A stretch of DNA of 64,000 nt, from the NCBI RefSeq assembly GCF_004027225.2, contig NC_044279.2, positions 43,176,744 to 43,240,743 of the forward strand. The letters are read 5' to 3'. Below are positions 28,201-40,113 of the stretch, piece after piece. Origin of the DNA: Strigops habroptila. Lineage: Eukaryota > Chordata > Aves > Psittaciformes > Psittacidae. The notes beneath the pieces are model-generated. The model searched no databases, had not been told where the DNA came from, and saw only the letters and a program-made list of their open reading frames with translations. The position numbers and the translations under genes were made by a program. Positions within the stretch are counted from its first letter, which is position 1; the number at the start of each line of letters is the position of its first letter.

Positions 28201-31200
28201 TTAATGGTGAAAAACTAAAGCAGAAAAAAAGAAAAGATCAGATTCAATAAAATATTTCGGTACATCAAACAAATGTTAAATACTATAATATTAATTCTTT
28301 GATGTCTGCAAAAAAAAAAAAATAAAAGAAAAAGAAAGAAAAAAAGCTTTGAATAAAGCACTTTGCTTATTGACTTGCTGGGACACACAGTCAGCAGATA
28401 GCCCCCTGGACTATTCAGAAGGCAGAAGGCAAAGACCCTAGCACCGCAACCAGAAAACAGAGGCATGCCCTGTGGCCAGAGTCCTCCTTTCGGAAATGCT
28501 TTTGCCATATATTCAAAATCTTTTGCATGAAAAGTACAACCACTCATAGGAGTGGAGGGTAAAAATCTTTGATCACTTAGTCACATGGGAGCACCCAAAC
28601 CATCACAGTCCATCATGGTCATGCTGTCCATTCACTATTAAGAGAAGAATAAGTTAATTGCTGTAGAGTGCACAGCTTCAATTGAAAAGCTGGAGGGTAT
28701 TTTCACCCAGCCTCTAAACGAGGAGTTAAATGACTTGCGCAGAATGTATCTTAGGTTAGATTTGAATCACTTTAAGTGGAAGAGGAGAATTAACCCAAGA
28801 TTTTAGCTATATATCCAAGTGCTCTGACCATTAATTTTCTAGGGGTATCACATGCTGGTATGTCATAAAAGGTGGGGTTCATCATGACTGATTTTTAAGT
28901 ACTACTAACTGTATTGGTTTGTAAGGTATTGAAAACATCTAATATTAAATTTGTCAAAAGAGATGGTTGAAAGAACTGTCACTACCAACTTCAGAAAGCC
29001 AGTGCTTATTCCTGGACTCCTATTCCTTCTCTTTCTTCCTGTATTTTTTGAGTTGCAGATATCTATTTAAGTAATAGTTTTTAGAATAATTATAAAGAAC
29101 CCATGGATGAATCCCAGATCCTTTAAGATTATTAAAATAGCAATTGTAATAAACTAAATTTTGCTGGTAGTCTTGGCGAGAAGTCTATGAGGGTTGGTGT
29201 CTACTTTTTGTTGAAGAAACCAGAACTGGGATGTCCAATATTTGCTTACAAAGTTTCCTGTGACCAACAAAAGAGAATAATTACTTGTCAAAACAAGAGA
29301 AGATAAACCAGAGTTAGAATTTGGGTTGATGCCCAATATTTCAGGTAAAAGTACTTCTGATTTGTTTGCTTCTCTGATGATACAGGATACTTTCTTAATA
29401 AAGTTGATCTAGATGACCACCAGAGTAAAATGCCCATGTACCCTAAAATACACGATTTTTTTCAGAAGACAGTTACAGGTATACTGAAGACCATAGCTAT
29501 AAATTCGCTAAACCAATTGACCCAGGGGATTTTGATGGGTTAATCCCACAAGACAGCTCTTTTAAACAAAACACATGCTTTATTTTGTTCAGGTGTTTCT
29601 TGCTGTAGGAGACGGTGCACTAACCTTGTAGAAAAAGCAGCTGAAGAATGCTTTAGTCCTAGAATAACTGTCAGTTCACCTTTAGAAAGAGATAAATTTC
29701 CAGTGGTGGAAACTTCCTAGGATTAGGACTTGTGGAACAATAATTTCTCATCACTTGGATCAAATTCTTTTTCTACTGCTTTCACTGATAAATTCTGACT
29801 AACTTTGGTGGGATTATGACCTCTAATATTCTTCTGTAGGATATTGATTAATAAGTATTAGTATGCTCCAGTTATGCACATAAATATTCAGTTACTCTTC
29901 ACCAAAGTATCTTATCTCCAAAGTATTTACAAGTAATCATCTGTGTTAAGGAACATTAGCAACTCCAAGAGTTATACAGAAACTATGGGAGTCATCATCA
30001 GCTTCTTTCATTCAATTTTTCATAACTTTAGTTTCCATGACAACAAAGGCGGCAATTCCTCAAATCCAGCAGCTCATTATTTGAAACAGTTTGCTGCTTT
30101 CTCTGGAGAAGTGAGAAACTTTTTTTTTTTTTTGAAGTCTCTTGTAAGAAATTCATAATTCAATGGATGAAATCTAAAGCAAAAATAATTTAAGCGAAGC
30201 CCCTTTTTGGAAACAGGGCATATTTTCTGAAGAACACTTACTGAGCCTTATATTGGTTCTTTCTCCACTCCCAACTCACTGACTTGTTTTACTAATATTT
30301 CTTCTGTTGTTGACAAAATCTGACATAATTTGAACTCTCATTAAGAAAGAAATACTTGTAAGGTCAGGAAGAAAATGTTTGAAAACACAGGATCTAGAAG
30401 AACTCTGCAGTTCCACAGTCAGTGACTGAAAGTACTGTTGATCTCAGCCATGTGTGTACTACCCTTATGTTAGGAAACATAAGCTTTTATAAAAGTAACT
30501 TTTTATTACTAAGCAAGATCCCAAGTTCTGCTATGAATTTTTTAAAGGAGTTTTTTATTCTTATGTGATACATTTGAGGAATCCACATAAAGGAAAGCAC
30601 TTTTCTGAAGAACTCGCAAATCTGATTTGTTATAAAAATACAGACAGTAAAGCAAGGTTTCTTTATCAATGACCTGATTCTATCCCTGGAAAAATATCCT
30701 CTTAGGAAGGATATTATTGCCATGAAGAACATGGCATGCCTTCCACATTTTTCACTAGTTCTCTAAATATTCCACATACAGGCAAGACAAGAGAAAATAA
30801 AAAGCATCATGAACATTTGAATCATGAAATGTAAGCAGAAAATCCTATAAGAAGCAGCTTTTCTTGCCATTATCACCATTTAGAATGCAATACCAAAACA
30901 CATGAATATCCAGTTTCAGGGTTTGGTTCCAAACAAATTCTTCCATGGGTTTTAAAAGGTCACGCTAGCGGTGACCCTAGTCAGATCTTGTAGGAAATTG
31001 TTATTTTCTTCACAGCCTTCATATATCATTACTGAACAGTACTTTTTATGGCTTGAAGATAGCCTTATTATGACAACTTTAGAAATGCTGAAAGCCTGAC
31101 ACCTCTGTTGAGCAGTAAATGTATTGCTTGCAATGTTGCTTGCATTTTCTAGTTTAGCAGATTAGCTGCACAGAAGTTCAGGTCTGTTAAATCTAAATTC

Positions 31201-31469
31201 ATCCACAGTTTGTGTTTCCTGATATTGCATGATGTTCTTGGATCCTGGAAGTTTTAGCTAGATGCCAGAAAAAAGAAATTAAAAGCTTCACCAAAAGAGA
31301 GGAAGTGTCAAGTATCATGTAGTGACACAGCAAGGTCTTTCAACAAAAAATGTCTAAAACATTTAGTAAAGAAAAATGGCCTGTGCAAATGGTAGAGGGG
31401 TCTTAAGTAAAGCAGCAGCAGAGGGATGTATGAGGGAACCAACTCTTCCTCTTCTTCAGCAATAAAAGT
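25233..31469. other. intergenic, no gene seen
   Basis: AT-rich with several poly-A or poly-T runs (for example 30120-30133). A small GC-richer patch at about 26.05-26.18 kb is unclassified. The frame at 25345-25617 resembles no known protein. Confidence 0.6.
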
Positions 31470-31660
31470 ACATAATCATAGGATCAAGTAGGTTGTAAAA
31501 GACGTTTTAAGATCAAGTCCAACCTTTACCCCAGGACTGCCAAGTCAACCACCAAACTATGTCACTAAGGGCCTCATCTACACTTTTTTTGAACACTTCC
31601 AGGGATGGTGATTCCACCATTTCTCTGGGAAGCCAAAGTTTCCCTGAAAGCTATTTCAAA
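31470..31660 (-). mobile_element. CR1 LINE 3'-end fragment, diverged
   Basis: The order of motifs AATCATAGGATCAAGTAGG, AAAAGACG, AAGTCCAACC, GCCTCATCTACAC, TTTTGAACA and CCAGGGATGGTGATTCCACC is that of the CR1 3' region in reverse complement. It has more substitutions than the copy near 57.9 kb, so it is probably an older subfamily. The left end near 31470 and right end near 31660 are approximate; similarity fades to the right. Confidence 0.85.
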
Positions 31661-34600
31661 CTTCTCAGATTATTTTCTGATGCAATGAGCATATCCAGCT
31701 CTTCTTCCTTAGACTCTGTTCCTTATTGTTTGCATGTGAATGCCCATAAATAAATCCTCCTACATGGAATTGACTCTCCCTACTTCTGGTGACCTGAATG
31801 GCCTCTCCTCAGAATATCCTGCCCACTGTACCAGGGCAAAATGGTATTTATGAAACCACTACATTAAGAAAATTGTGACTACATTAAGAAAATGCTGATT
31901 TAAAAGGGATCCATCTAGAAAGATGTCTAGCGAAAAGATGTAGATACTGCCCTGACTCTATTTCCCTCCTTCCTGAATGTGATTTGTAGCTGCTGGTTTC
32001 CAATCTTTAGCTGCTTCTGACTTGACCTCAGCATCCAGACCCTAGTTATAAGTATGATTGCTCAATAGCACACACTGCTTTTTGGCTTGTTATCCACACA
32101 TTCATGAGTTTCCATGAACTACTTGTAGGGAACTACCAAAATATGACAACCAAAACAAACCTAAACAAACCAGGACTATATATTTTCATGCAGCAAATCT
32201 CTTTGTCTGGGTTTTTTTTATAAAGTATTGTATGTCATCACTGGAAAAATTCATGTGTGTAGACCACAACTAGACACAAGAACATCTGCTCAGTAATGCA
32301 ATGGTACGCTACAGTAGGATTGTAAAATGTGTAAAAACTGACAGATATAAACAACCTAGACATGTCATTATTTTTGACTGAACTTATGCTCCATTTTACA
32401 CTAGCATGAAATCCACCAGTGAATTTAAATCCATGAAGCAGTAAAATTAGTAACTGCATAAGTATTGAGATTCCTCTGTAGAATTTTGCAGTTTGTTTTC
32501 AGAATTGAGTTTTGTAAATGTTTTAGTGACCTTGTGGTTGAATGCAGAGACATGTTTATTCAGACTGTACAATTGCTAACAATGCTTTGAAATTACATTT
32601 TTGGCTTTCTCTCAAGAAAATGTTATTTGGGATGTGCAAAGGGAATCTGGAAACATATGATTTCTGTTAAGATTGTACTTTATTGTTTCTGTAAAGGATA
32701 CAAGAAAGATTCGTTCATCTGCCTCAGAGGTGAACCGAGAGCACCAAAATTAGAAGTTATTGGAATTTACTTTCTTTCTGAAATGCCCTGAAATGCTCTC
32801 TACATGCTGCATGAACACAGCATGTTCGCAGCATGTTCTACAAAATGGTTTCCTGTACCATTGTCACACCACCAAACAGATTTGCTTTTCAAAAAGATGG
32901 CCCTGAGTGCACATCTGAGGTGAGGCATTTGTTCCTCGACACCAGAGGGAAGGTGACTTAGGTTTGTTATAGGAGGTACTACTCCCTGTACACTGATACA
33001 TGGTATTTCCAAACAGAGGAAGAAGTCTCTAGCTGTAGCTATTTGAAAGAGGGGGTGTGGTGGTATAATGAGAAATCAGTGGTTCAACATGAATTGACTG
33101 CATTTTCCTTTGAGGTCATAAAAATCTGTGTGTTCTCTATCACAGAGCCAGCAAGGTCTTGACATGCTGTGTTGGTGTTGCCATCTTCACACACCAGCAA
33201 GAAGAAATAAAACGTGTTCATCTGGAGATGTTGCAAGCTTGCTTTTACAGTTAGAAAGTTACTGACACATCAAATTAAGAGCTATGGTCCACCAGATCTA
33301 TCAGGTCTTACGATCAGATCTTTGAACTCTATCATTTCAAGAAATGAAAGACTGGAATGGGGGCAAAAAAGGTTAACAAAGAAATAGAACAGAAAAATTT
33401 GGCTCACTGAAAACACATGGCGTAAATCTAATTGCCTTCAATAGAACAAAATTTTACTCCAAGAATCAATTAAATAAAATGAAGTTAATAAGCTGACTCA
33501 ATTATGACTAATCATCACACTTAAGCATATGCCTTTTTTTTAAATATTAAAGTATCTGGATAATTTTACTACTGCTACTATGTCTTTATGACAGAAATCT
33601 AATTTTCTTTTAGCAAATAAGTTTTAAAAATATCCTGTTTTCTCATTAGAATAGTTCTAGTGAGTTTAAAAATCAATGGAACTATTTTTTGTTATTTTAT
33701 TTTCCAGGGGATATCATGATTGTTATACTATGTTAACATGTAATGTAATAAAAGAAATGTTAACTCCACAGGGCATTGCTGCCTGCTATGAATTTTAACC
33801 TTGTTTGAAACCTACCCATTATGAGTAATGGCCTCATCTTGCATTGAGTTCTGCCACTCCCGACTGCTCTCTTGATCCATGTAACTACAAAGAGGAGTGC
33901 TGGCAGATCCAGCAGTGGAGACTGAATCCAGGGACTGTGTTTACACCAGTAAATTGCAAAGCTAAAATTCCAAAAGGGATCAACTTCAAACAAGTCTGCT
34001 TCATTACTTGGAGATTTCACTTTATTCCACGTTGGAAAAAAGGCAGAGGCCAAGAAAGCGGGCTTTGCTGACTTGAAGAGGAACCAAGAAGAAAGCTGAT
34101 CAATCTGGAGAAGATGTGTTGGGTTAAGGCTCTCTGAGGAAAATAATGTCATGGAGCTCTGTGGGAAAGGGATATTAATAGGAAAAGTAGGGGGGAAAAA
34201 AAGTTGGTGTTCCTTCTTTTTTACCTTTGAAGCCAGTAAACCCCCAAATCAAGAAGCATAACCAAGATATTGACTTGGAAAGAGCTTGGAAAGAACATTA
34301 ACTTCATTCTATTCACTCAAGAAAATTGGCCAGCTACCAGAAATATCAGGTAAGATTATTGGTTTCTGTTCACCAGTGGATAGCCTTTGTTTGACAGTTA
34401 CTTTTCCTCTGAGACAGGCTAAAAAAAGGTTCAAACTAGTTCTTCACATGATGGTCAGAGTGGAAAAGCAGTATCTTCAGACTTGAACATCAGTTTTCCT
34501 GATTCCGGGCAGAAAAATTCCAGGCTATGACAGGCCCAGATGAAACAATCTTACCTCCAGTTTTCAGGTAGTGAAACAAGAGAACCAGTATAGTATTAGA

Positions 34601-36221
34601 GGAAAAGGAAAAGTATCTGAACATTGTTAGTATCAAGTACTGCAACAAAAATAACAACAGACTTCAAAATAGATGGGAAAAGGAGAGCAGGTTCTTCAGT
34701 GGTATGGCTTCAACTCTTATCGCATTTTCTTAATATCATCTGCTTTGAAACATTATTTTATACCTTCGCATAAAGAACACAATACTCCCCTGGAACTGAT
34801 CATTCTTAAAGCAGATTAATTACTTTACTTGATAGATCCAGGGTAAAATCAGACAGTGGAAAGTATGTAACAACGCTGAGTATGTAACATCTTTGCATTT
34901 TAAACATGTACACACACACCTTGTCTTTTTGGTCTCTGCAGGTCAAAATTGCAGAGATGTTGAAGACTGTAGAACATGTAATGCTACAGATAATTCTAAC
35001 AGATAACCCTAAATCACCCATATTGACTTCATGAAGGTACACTAAGGAAAAAAAAAATAATTGCTACCTACTACTTACCAATCATTTGGTAGAACAATCA
35101 GAATATATGTGTAATATCAGATGAATATATAGTAGCAGCTTCAGTTGTACCATGAGTGGATGAAGATGTGCATAACATGCAGGCTGAATTGTGTTTCATA
35201 AAGCATTTGATAAACAGTGATGAATAACTGATATAACAGAAAACAGGAGAGTCCCTTATTATTTGCCCCACTCTCTCCTGCTGCCCACTGATGGACTGGT
35301 TCTGCTGGATGCTGTTCAAAGACAAAAAGACTATCTACACCACACAGGAGAGAGCGGTGCCAAACCAACATCATTCCTACCTATCATGTTTGCCCCTTAA
35401 TATCAGCAGGCAGGCACTATCTTTCAGGGAGGAATTTACAGAAAGGAGCAGACTTGGCGACCCTCTCCGCTGTTCAAACTGAGATGACCCTTCAAGCTTC
35501 ACATGACAGACACTACACTGCCACGTTCGGGTGGTCCTCCCCACTGTGCCTCACTTCAGGGCTGCATGAATTGCTACTTTACTTCCTCAGGTACGGCTGT
35601 AGCCTACGGATTCTAACCACAAATAAGCACAATTAACCTAAGTGGGAGTCAAAGAAATCACAATCCCTAGAATTCAAATTCAATGGTCTACAAGGATTGT
35701 ATATTCAAGAGCCATCTGAATCAAAACCTGACATTTAAAAAACATTTGTTGTTATAAAATATTCCCTGTTGTACATACACTGTTGTTGTTAGAATAATGC
35801 TAGAGCTCCAGCAAACAAAATAATCCTTCAATTACGGTTTTCCCCAGGAATTTTTCCATGATATGTAAGTAATTGTACTGAGGAGTTTGTCAATCAGATT
35901 ATGTAAACAAGTTCTTGGTTATGAGTTCACTTGGAAAACATCTATTTACTCTTAAAGCTCCTAAGAAAAATCAAATCTGCAAGTTGCCACGGTTTATGCA
36001 TACTACACATTTTTTCTCAGGAGAGGAATAGTCAGGGAAAAAAAATCTGCATAAATGCACAAGGGCACTTTTTCTTGTAATTTTCTGTATAAGTTTAGTT
36101 CATTGTAAATCTACAAGATAAAAGTTTCAGAAATCAGAAACAAGCTATCTAGCTATTTTACAACCTTATAATGTAATAACCTTATATTATTTTGCTAGAA
36201 TTGAGATGTCCCTGAACGGGG
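31661..36221. other. intergenic, no gene seen
   Basis: No exon or element recognised. Opposite-strand open frames at 33.76-34.15 kb overlap each other and show no family motif. Confidence 0.6.
31858..31894. repeat. short tandem duplication, 20-bp unit
   Basis: ACTACATTAAGAAAATTGTG is followed directly by a second copy that matches for its first 16 bases before diverging. Confidence 0.8.
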
Positions 36222-36842
36222 TGTCATGGTTTAGACCCAGCCAGTAACTCAGCACCACACAGCCTTTAATTCACACACCCCGTTTCCCCTCTCCCCAGGG
36301 CAGGGTGGGGAGGAGAATCAAAAGAATGTAAACCCCACGGGTTGAGATAAGAACAGTTTAATAACTAAAATAAAGTAAAATATAGTGATAATAAAAAGAA
36401 TATCAACAAAACCAATAATAATTATTATTATTATTATAACAATAGAAAACAACAAGAGAAGAAATGAAAGCTCAGAAAACACAAGTGATGCACAATACAA
36501 TTGCTCACCACCCACCAACCGATACCCAGCCTGACCCGAGCAGTGATCTGGGCCTTCTGGGTAACTCCTCCCAGTTTATATACTGGGCATGACATGCTGT
36601 GCTATGGAATACCCCTTTGGTCAGTTTGGGTCAGGTGTCCTGTCTCTGCTTCCTCCCAGCTTCACGTGCCCCTCCTCACCGGCAGAGCATGAGACTGAAA
36701 ACTCCTTGATCAGAGTAAGCATTACTTAGCAACAACTAAAACATCGGTGTGTTATCAGCGTTGCTCTCAGACAAAATACAAAACACAGCACTGCACTGGC
36801 TACTAGCAATAAAAAATGACTGTTACAGCTGAAACCAGGACA
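36222..36842 (-). mobile_element. avian endogenous retrovirus solo LTR (minus orientation)
   Basis: A 621-bp element bounded by TGTCATGG on the left and ACCAGGACA on the right, giving TG...CA ends. Read on the minus strand it carries a TATA box (reverse of TTTATATA, 36575-36582). It resembles the common neoavian LTR family also present at 44881-45430. No internal retroviral genes adjoin it and I see no clear target-site duplication, so it is a solo LTR, perhaps rearranged. It contains an ATT microsatellite. Family name and class are not assigned. Confidence 0.85.
36412..36437. repeat. (ATT)n microsatellite inside the minus LTR
   Basis: AATAAT followed by repeated ATT units. The sister LTR has ATTATTACTATT at the equivalent place, so the tract is a family feature that has expanded here. 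Confidence 0.85.
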
Positions 36843-37784
36843 GAAGTGTATGCCAGGGTAGTACTGTATCTTTTGAAGTATTAGAAGCTTACCGCTTGCT
36901 CAGCATGAATTTTGCACATCACAAATATAGTCAAGTCGTGATCACTGGAACTAAGCTACAGAAATTTGTAATTCTGTGATGTAACTCATCATCTGTCAGG
37001 ATGAAGGATAAGACCTGATATTACGGCACTGAACGAAATGATTTCCAAAATAATTATATAAGATTTTTAGAATAATCTTGGTACAGCAAACAACATTGGT
37101 TCTAAAATTTTCAGTGGAAAGGCCTCTTTTTTTCCAGCTAGATACTCTACATTTGGAGCTCTCCAGGGTAACATAGCGGATTTTAGAAAACAGTAAAAAC
37201 TACTCTTTAAAATATTCTTGTACTTCAGGATTGTTAGATGTCACAAGTATAACAGCTATTACTATCTTTATGAGGAGTATCACTGCCTCTTTTTCTATGC
37301 CCATTTTTTCCAGTAATACTGAATGAGCTGAATCTATGCACATAAATTAGTACTTCTACATTTTCACTTTTATTACATATATACATCACAGAGTTTTACA
37401 GATAAATAAAAAAATCCTTTTTATGTTCAAGAGAGCAGAAAAAGAGATGGATAATGAAATGAATAGCAATAAGAAATTGTAGAAAATCAATAGAGGAAAT
37501 GAAAGGATAAAAAGGAAGCTCTATAGCTGGCAGTAAGGAAAATAAAACTAATTTAAGGACTATTTAGGACAAAAGGAATCCTATCAATGCTATTTCAGGA
37601 ACAAACTGATTAAAAAAATCATAAACAAACCTAATTTTAATAAATATTTTTTCCCCACTACCTGGGGAAAAAAGCCAAATGAGATAAGCATTGCATATTT
37701 ACTGTTTGAAAAATGATTACTAAGCAGGTTACTAGATAGGTAAAAAGCTGCTAGATGACTGCACTCAGTGAGTTGTGGGATGCT

Positions 37785-37870
37785 ACCTGGAGCTGGTGAC
37801 AAGTGGAGTACCACAAGGGTCTGTCCTGGGACCTGTCATGTCTAACACCTCTATAGTGACCTGGACACCA
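37785..37870 (+). mobile_element. CR1 LINE reverse-transcriptase fragment
   Basis: Translation on the plus strand around 37798-37840 gives SGVPQGSVLGPV, the conserved reverse-transcriptase motif of CR1 ORF2. Downstream residues have drifted (the expected Asn-Ile-Phe is broken). Flanking sequence from about 37730 may belong to the same dead copy. No long open frame remains, so it is non-functional. Confidence 0.75.
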
Positions 37871-38038
37871 AAAACGGCAGATACCAATCAGACTGCCATG
37901 AAAGTGCTGTGAGAAGGTGTGTAAAGAGACAGAAAAGACAAAAGTCTCACCCAGGGGTAGGATTATTGAGACAGCATCATTAGTAGCTCAAAGATACAAG
38001 AGAGAAAATGGCAGCATGGGAAGGTTTAAAGTCCTAAT

Positions 38039-38055
38039 GGGGGGGGGGGAGGGGG
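38039..38055. repeat. poly-G run
   Basis: Eleven G, one A, five G. Length may be unreliable in sequencing data. Confidence 0.85.
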
Positions 38056-40096
38056 AAGTAGTGAGGATCATCGGTCTGGTCTGATTGGTTGAGATCTAGC
38101 TGTGAAGCACTGGGTTAAATTGCCAGTGTCATCAGGGTGGATACAGGTGGTGGCAGACAGCAACTTGAAGCCTGGAGCTTATGTGGTGGCATCCAACCCT
38201 TCCCTTTCCTAACTGATGCCAGCCTCTCGGCAAAGATCCATCATGCCAGAGGTGGTGGGCACACTGATGCTTAGGCTAATAGCTCATTAACTCTTAGCTG
38301 TCTCTTAAATGTAAACTAATACATTTTTGCTTTGATACTTTAAAGGTGCATTTACCCTGACTGCTGACTGTCTTTGTGCCCGGCTGAAGATGTCTGAGTG
38401 AACCAGCCCAAGGAACAGCCATAACAATACTGCAGCAGCACACCAGTCACTTGGGTTAACCTTGGGGCACCGACCTGTCTCAACAATGGGTCAAGAATTG
38501 CCAAGACTGCACTTACTAACTGGAATTCCTCTGCAAACTTTCTCCAACCATTTTCCAGGAAGAAGGAACACAGAATAGGCATCTAGAGACAAAATTGCAA
38601 AGTCTGATCTTGTGCCACTTGTCCCTCCATTAACTGTAGTTGACTATAAGGCTACCTGTCAAGCCTCCACCAGGACTTGACTTTAGTTTTTCTTCCCATA
38701 CAGTTCCACAAAGAAGAGCTTATACAAAGTTGCTTTGAGATACACCAACAGAGGAACAGCCAATGGCAGATGTCGCTACCATTAGAGCTGAGAGGCAGAG
38801 GTCTGAAAATTTGTCCAAGGCTCAGGAAAGGAGATTAGGCAGAGATTAGCAAATCCCAGCACCTCACAGCACTCCGTTAAAAATCCATATACATATAAAT
38901 GGCCTACCACCTCCAGTTCTGTCTGTGAGGTCGCCAGCCCTGTTGAAGCAACTCTTCCAGTTGAACCAGCGCAAGGGGATGCAGGCACACCCTCTTTATC
39001 ATTTCAGGTTGGTCCTCAAGAGCAGAGGCTCACCTGTCCAAAAGCATTTGAGCTGTGACACTGGGACCACCAGAATTTGCAGCCACAACTGGCAGCACAC
39101 ATGGGAGAAAGCTGTAGGGGGAGGCAGCAGGTGTGGTTAGCTCCTGCTACTGCTCTCAGTTTCTTTTACAGGTAGGGTTGTTTGGTGATGCTATTAGCTG
39201 GGCTAATTAAGTTCAGATGAGAAGTTGAGGGGTTGTGGATAAGTCTCTTATTTAGCATGGGATAAGTATATAAGGTAACAGAAAACAAGATGTTGTGCAG
39301 CCTACAGTGGCTTGTGGAACAGTTAGCTTTGCTCAGCTTTGGTACCCCTAATAAGAGAAAAATGTTGATAAACTGTCACTTTGCTCGCAGAAGAGCCACA
39401 AAATTACTGAAATAGACTCTATAATGCAGATTAGGAAGCATAAATACATATGTAACATACATAATGAACAGTATTGTTCATGTAACTGGCACAGCTAGAG
39501 CAGGATATGGCCAAAAGTGTAACTGGAGAGCATAAAATGAGAAATTAGAGATACATCTGAGCAGTTCACAAAAGTTTTCCACAGATTCTCGAATTCCAGA
39601 AATAATTTCAAATTATAATCAGTAGGTTTTAAGGAAGGCGAGCAAACTTCCAATAATGATCAACTCTTACAGACTTTGTTAAGCAAGTCTACCTAGTTTT
39701 GATCTTAATGTCCCTTCCTCTTTTTACATTTATTCATCTATGAACGGCTGTCTCCTCATGAAATTCAGCTCCATGCCTCCACCCAGTGGGCTTTTTTTCA
39801 CCAAGAACAAAAAGAGCCCCTGAGACGTGCTTGAACACATGCAGTACCAGTGGAAGCACAGGTGCTGCAAACTATTTCTTTCCACCCTTTCTATGGAGTG
39901 GCTCAGCTGAAAAGTAAGCAGGTATTTGATACTACCTTCTGAAGTTAGATAACTACAAATGTGACATGTTCAAAAATGTTTTTAAATTATCTTCATGTTT
40001 GTTGTTGCTATAGAAACAGTCATTGAGAAACATCCAAATCCAGTTGGCACCAGGGAAAACTAAAATTTCAGTGTTTGGTTGTGGGGTTTTTGTCTC

Positions 40097-40113
40097 TGTT
40101 TGTTTGTTTGTTT
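40097..40113. repeat. (GTTT)n simple repeat
   Basis: Four tetramer copies preceded by T-rich sequence. Confidence 0.8.

Noticed and set aside
36318..36518. Open frame with an isoleucine run
   Set aside because: It is the translated ATT microsatellite inside the minus-strand LTR.
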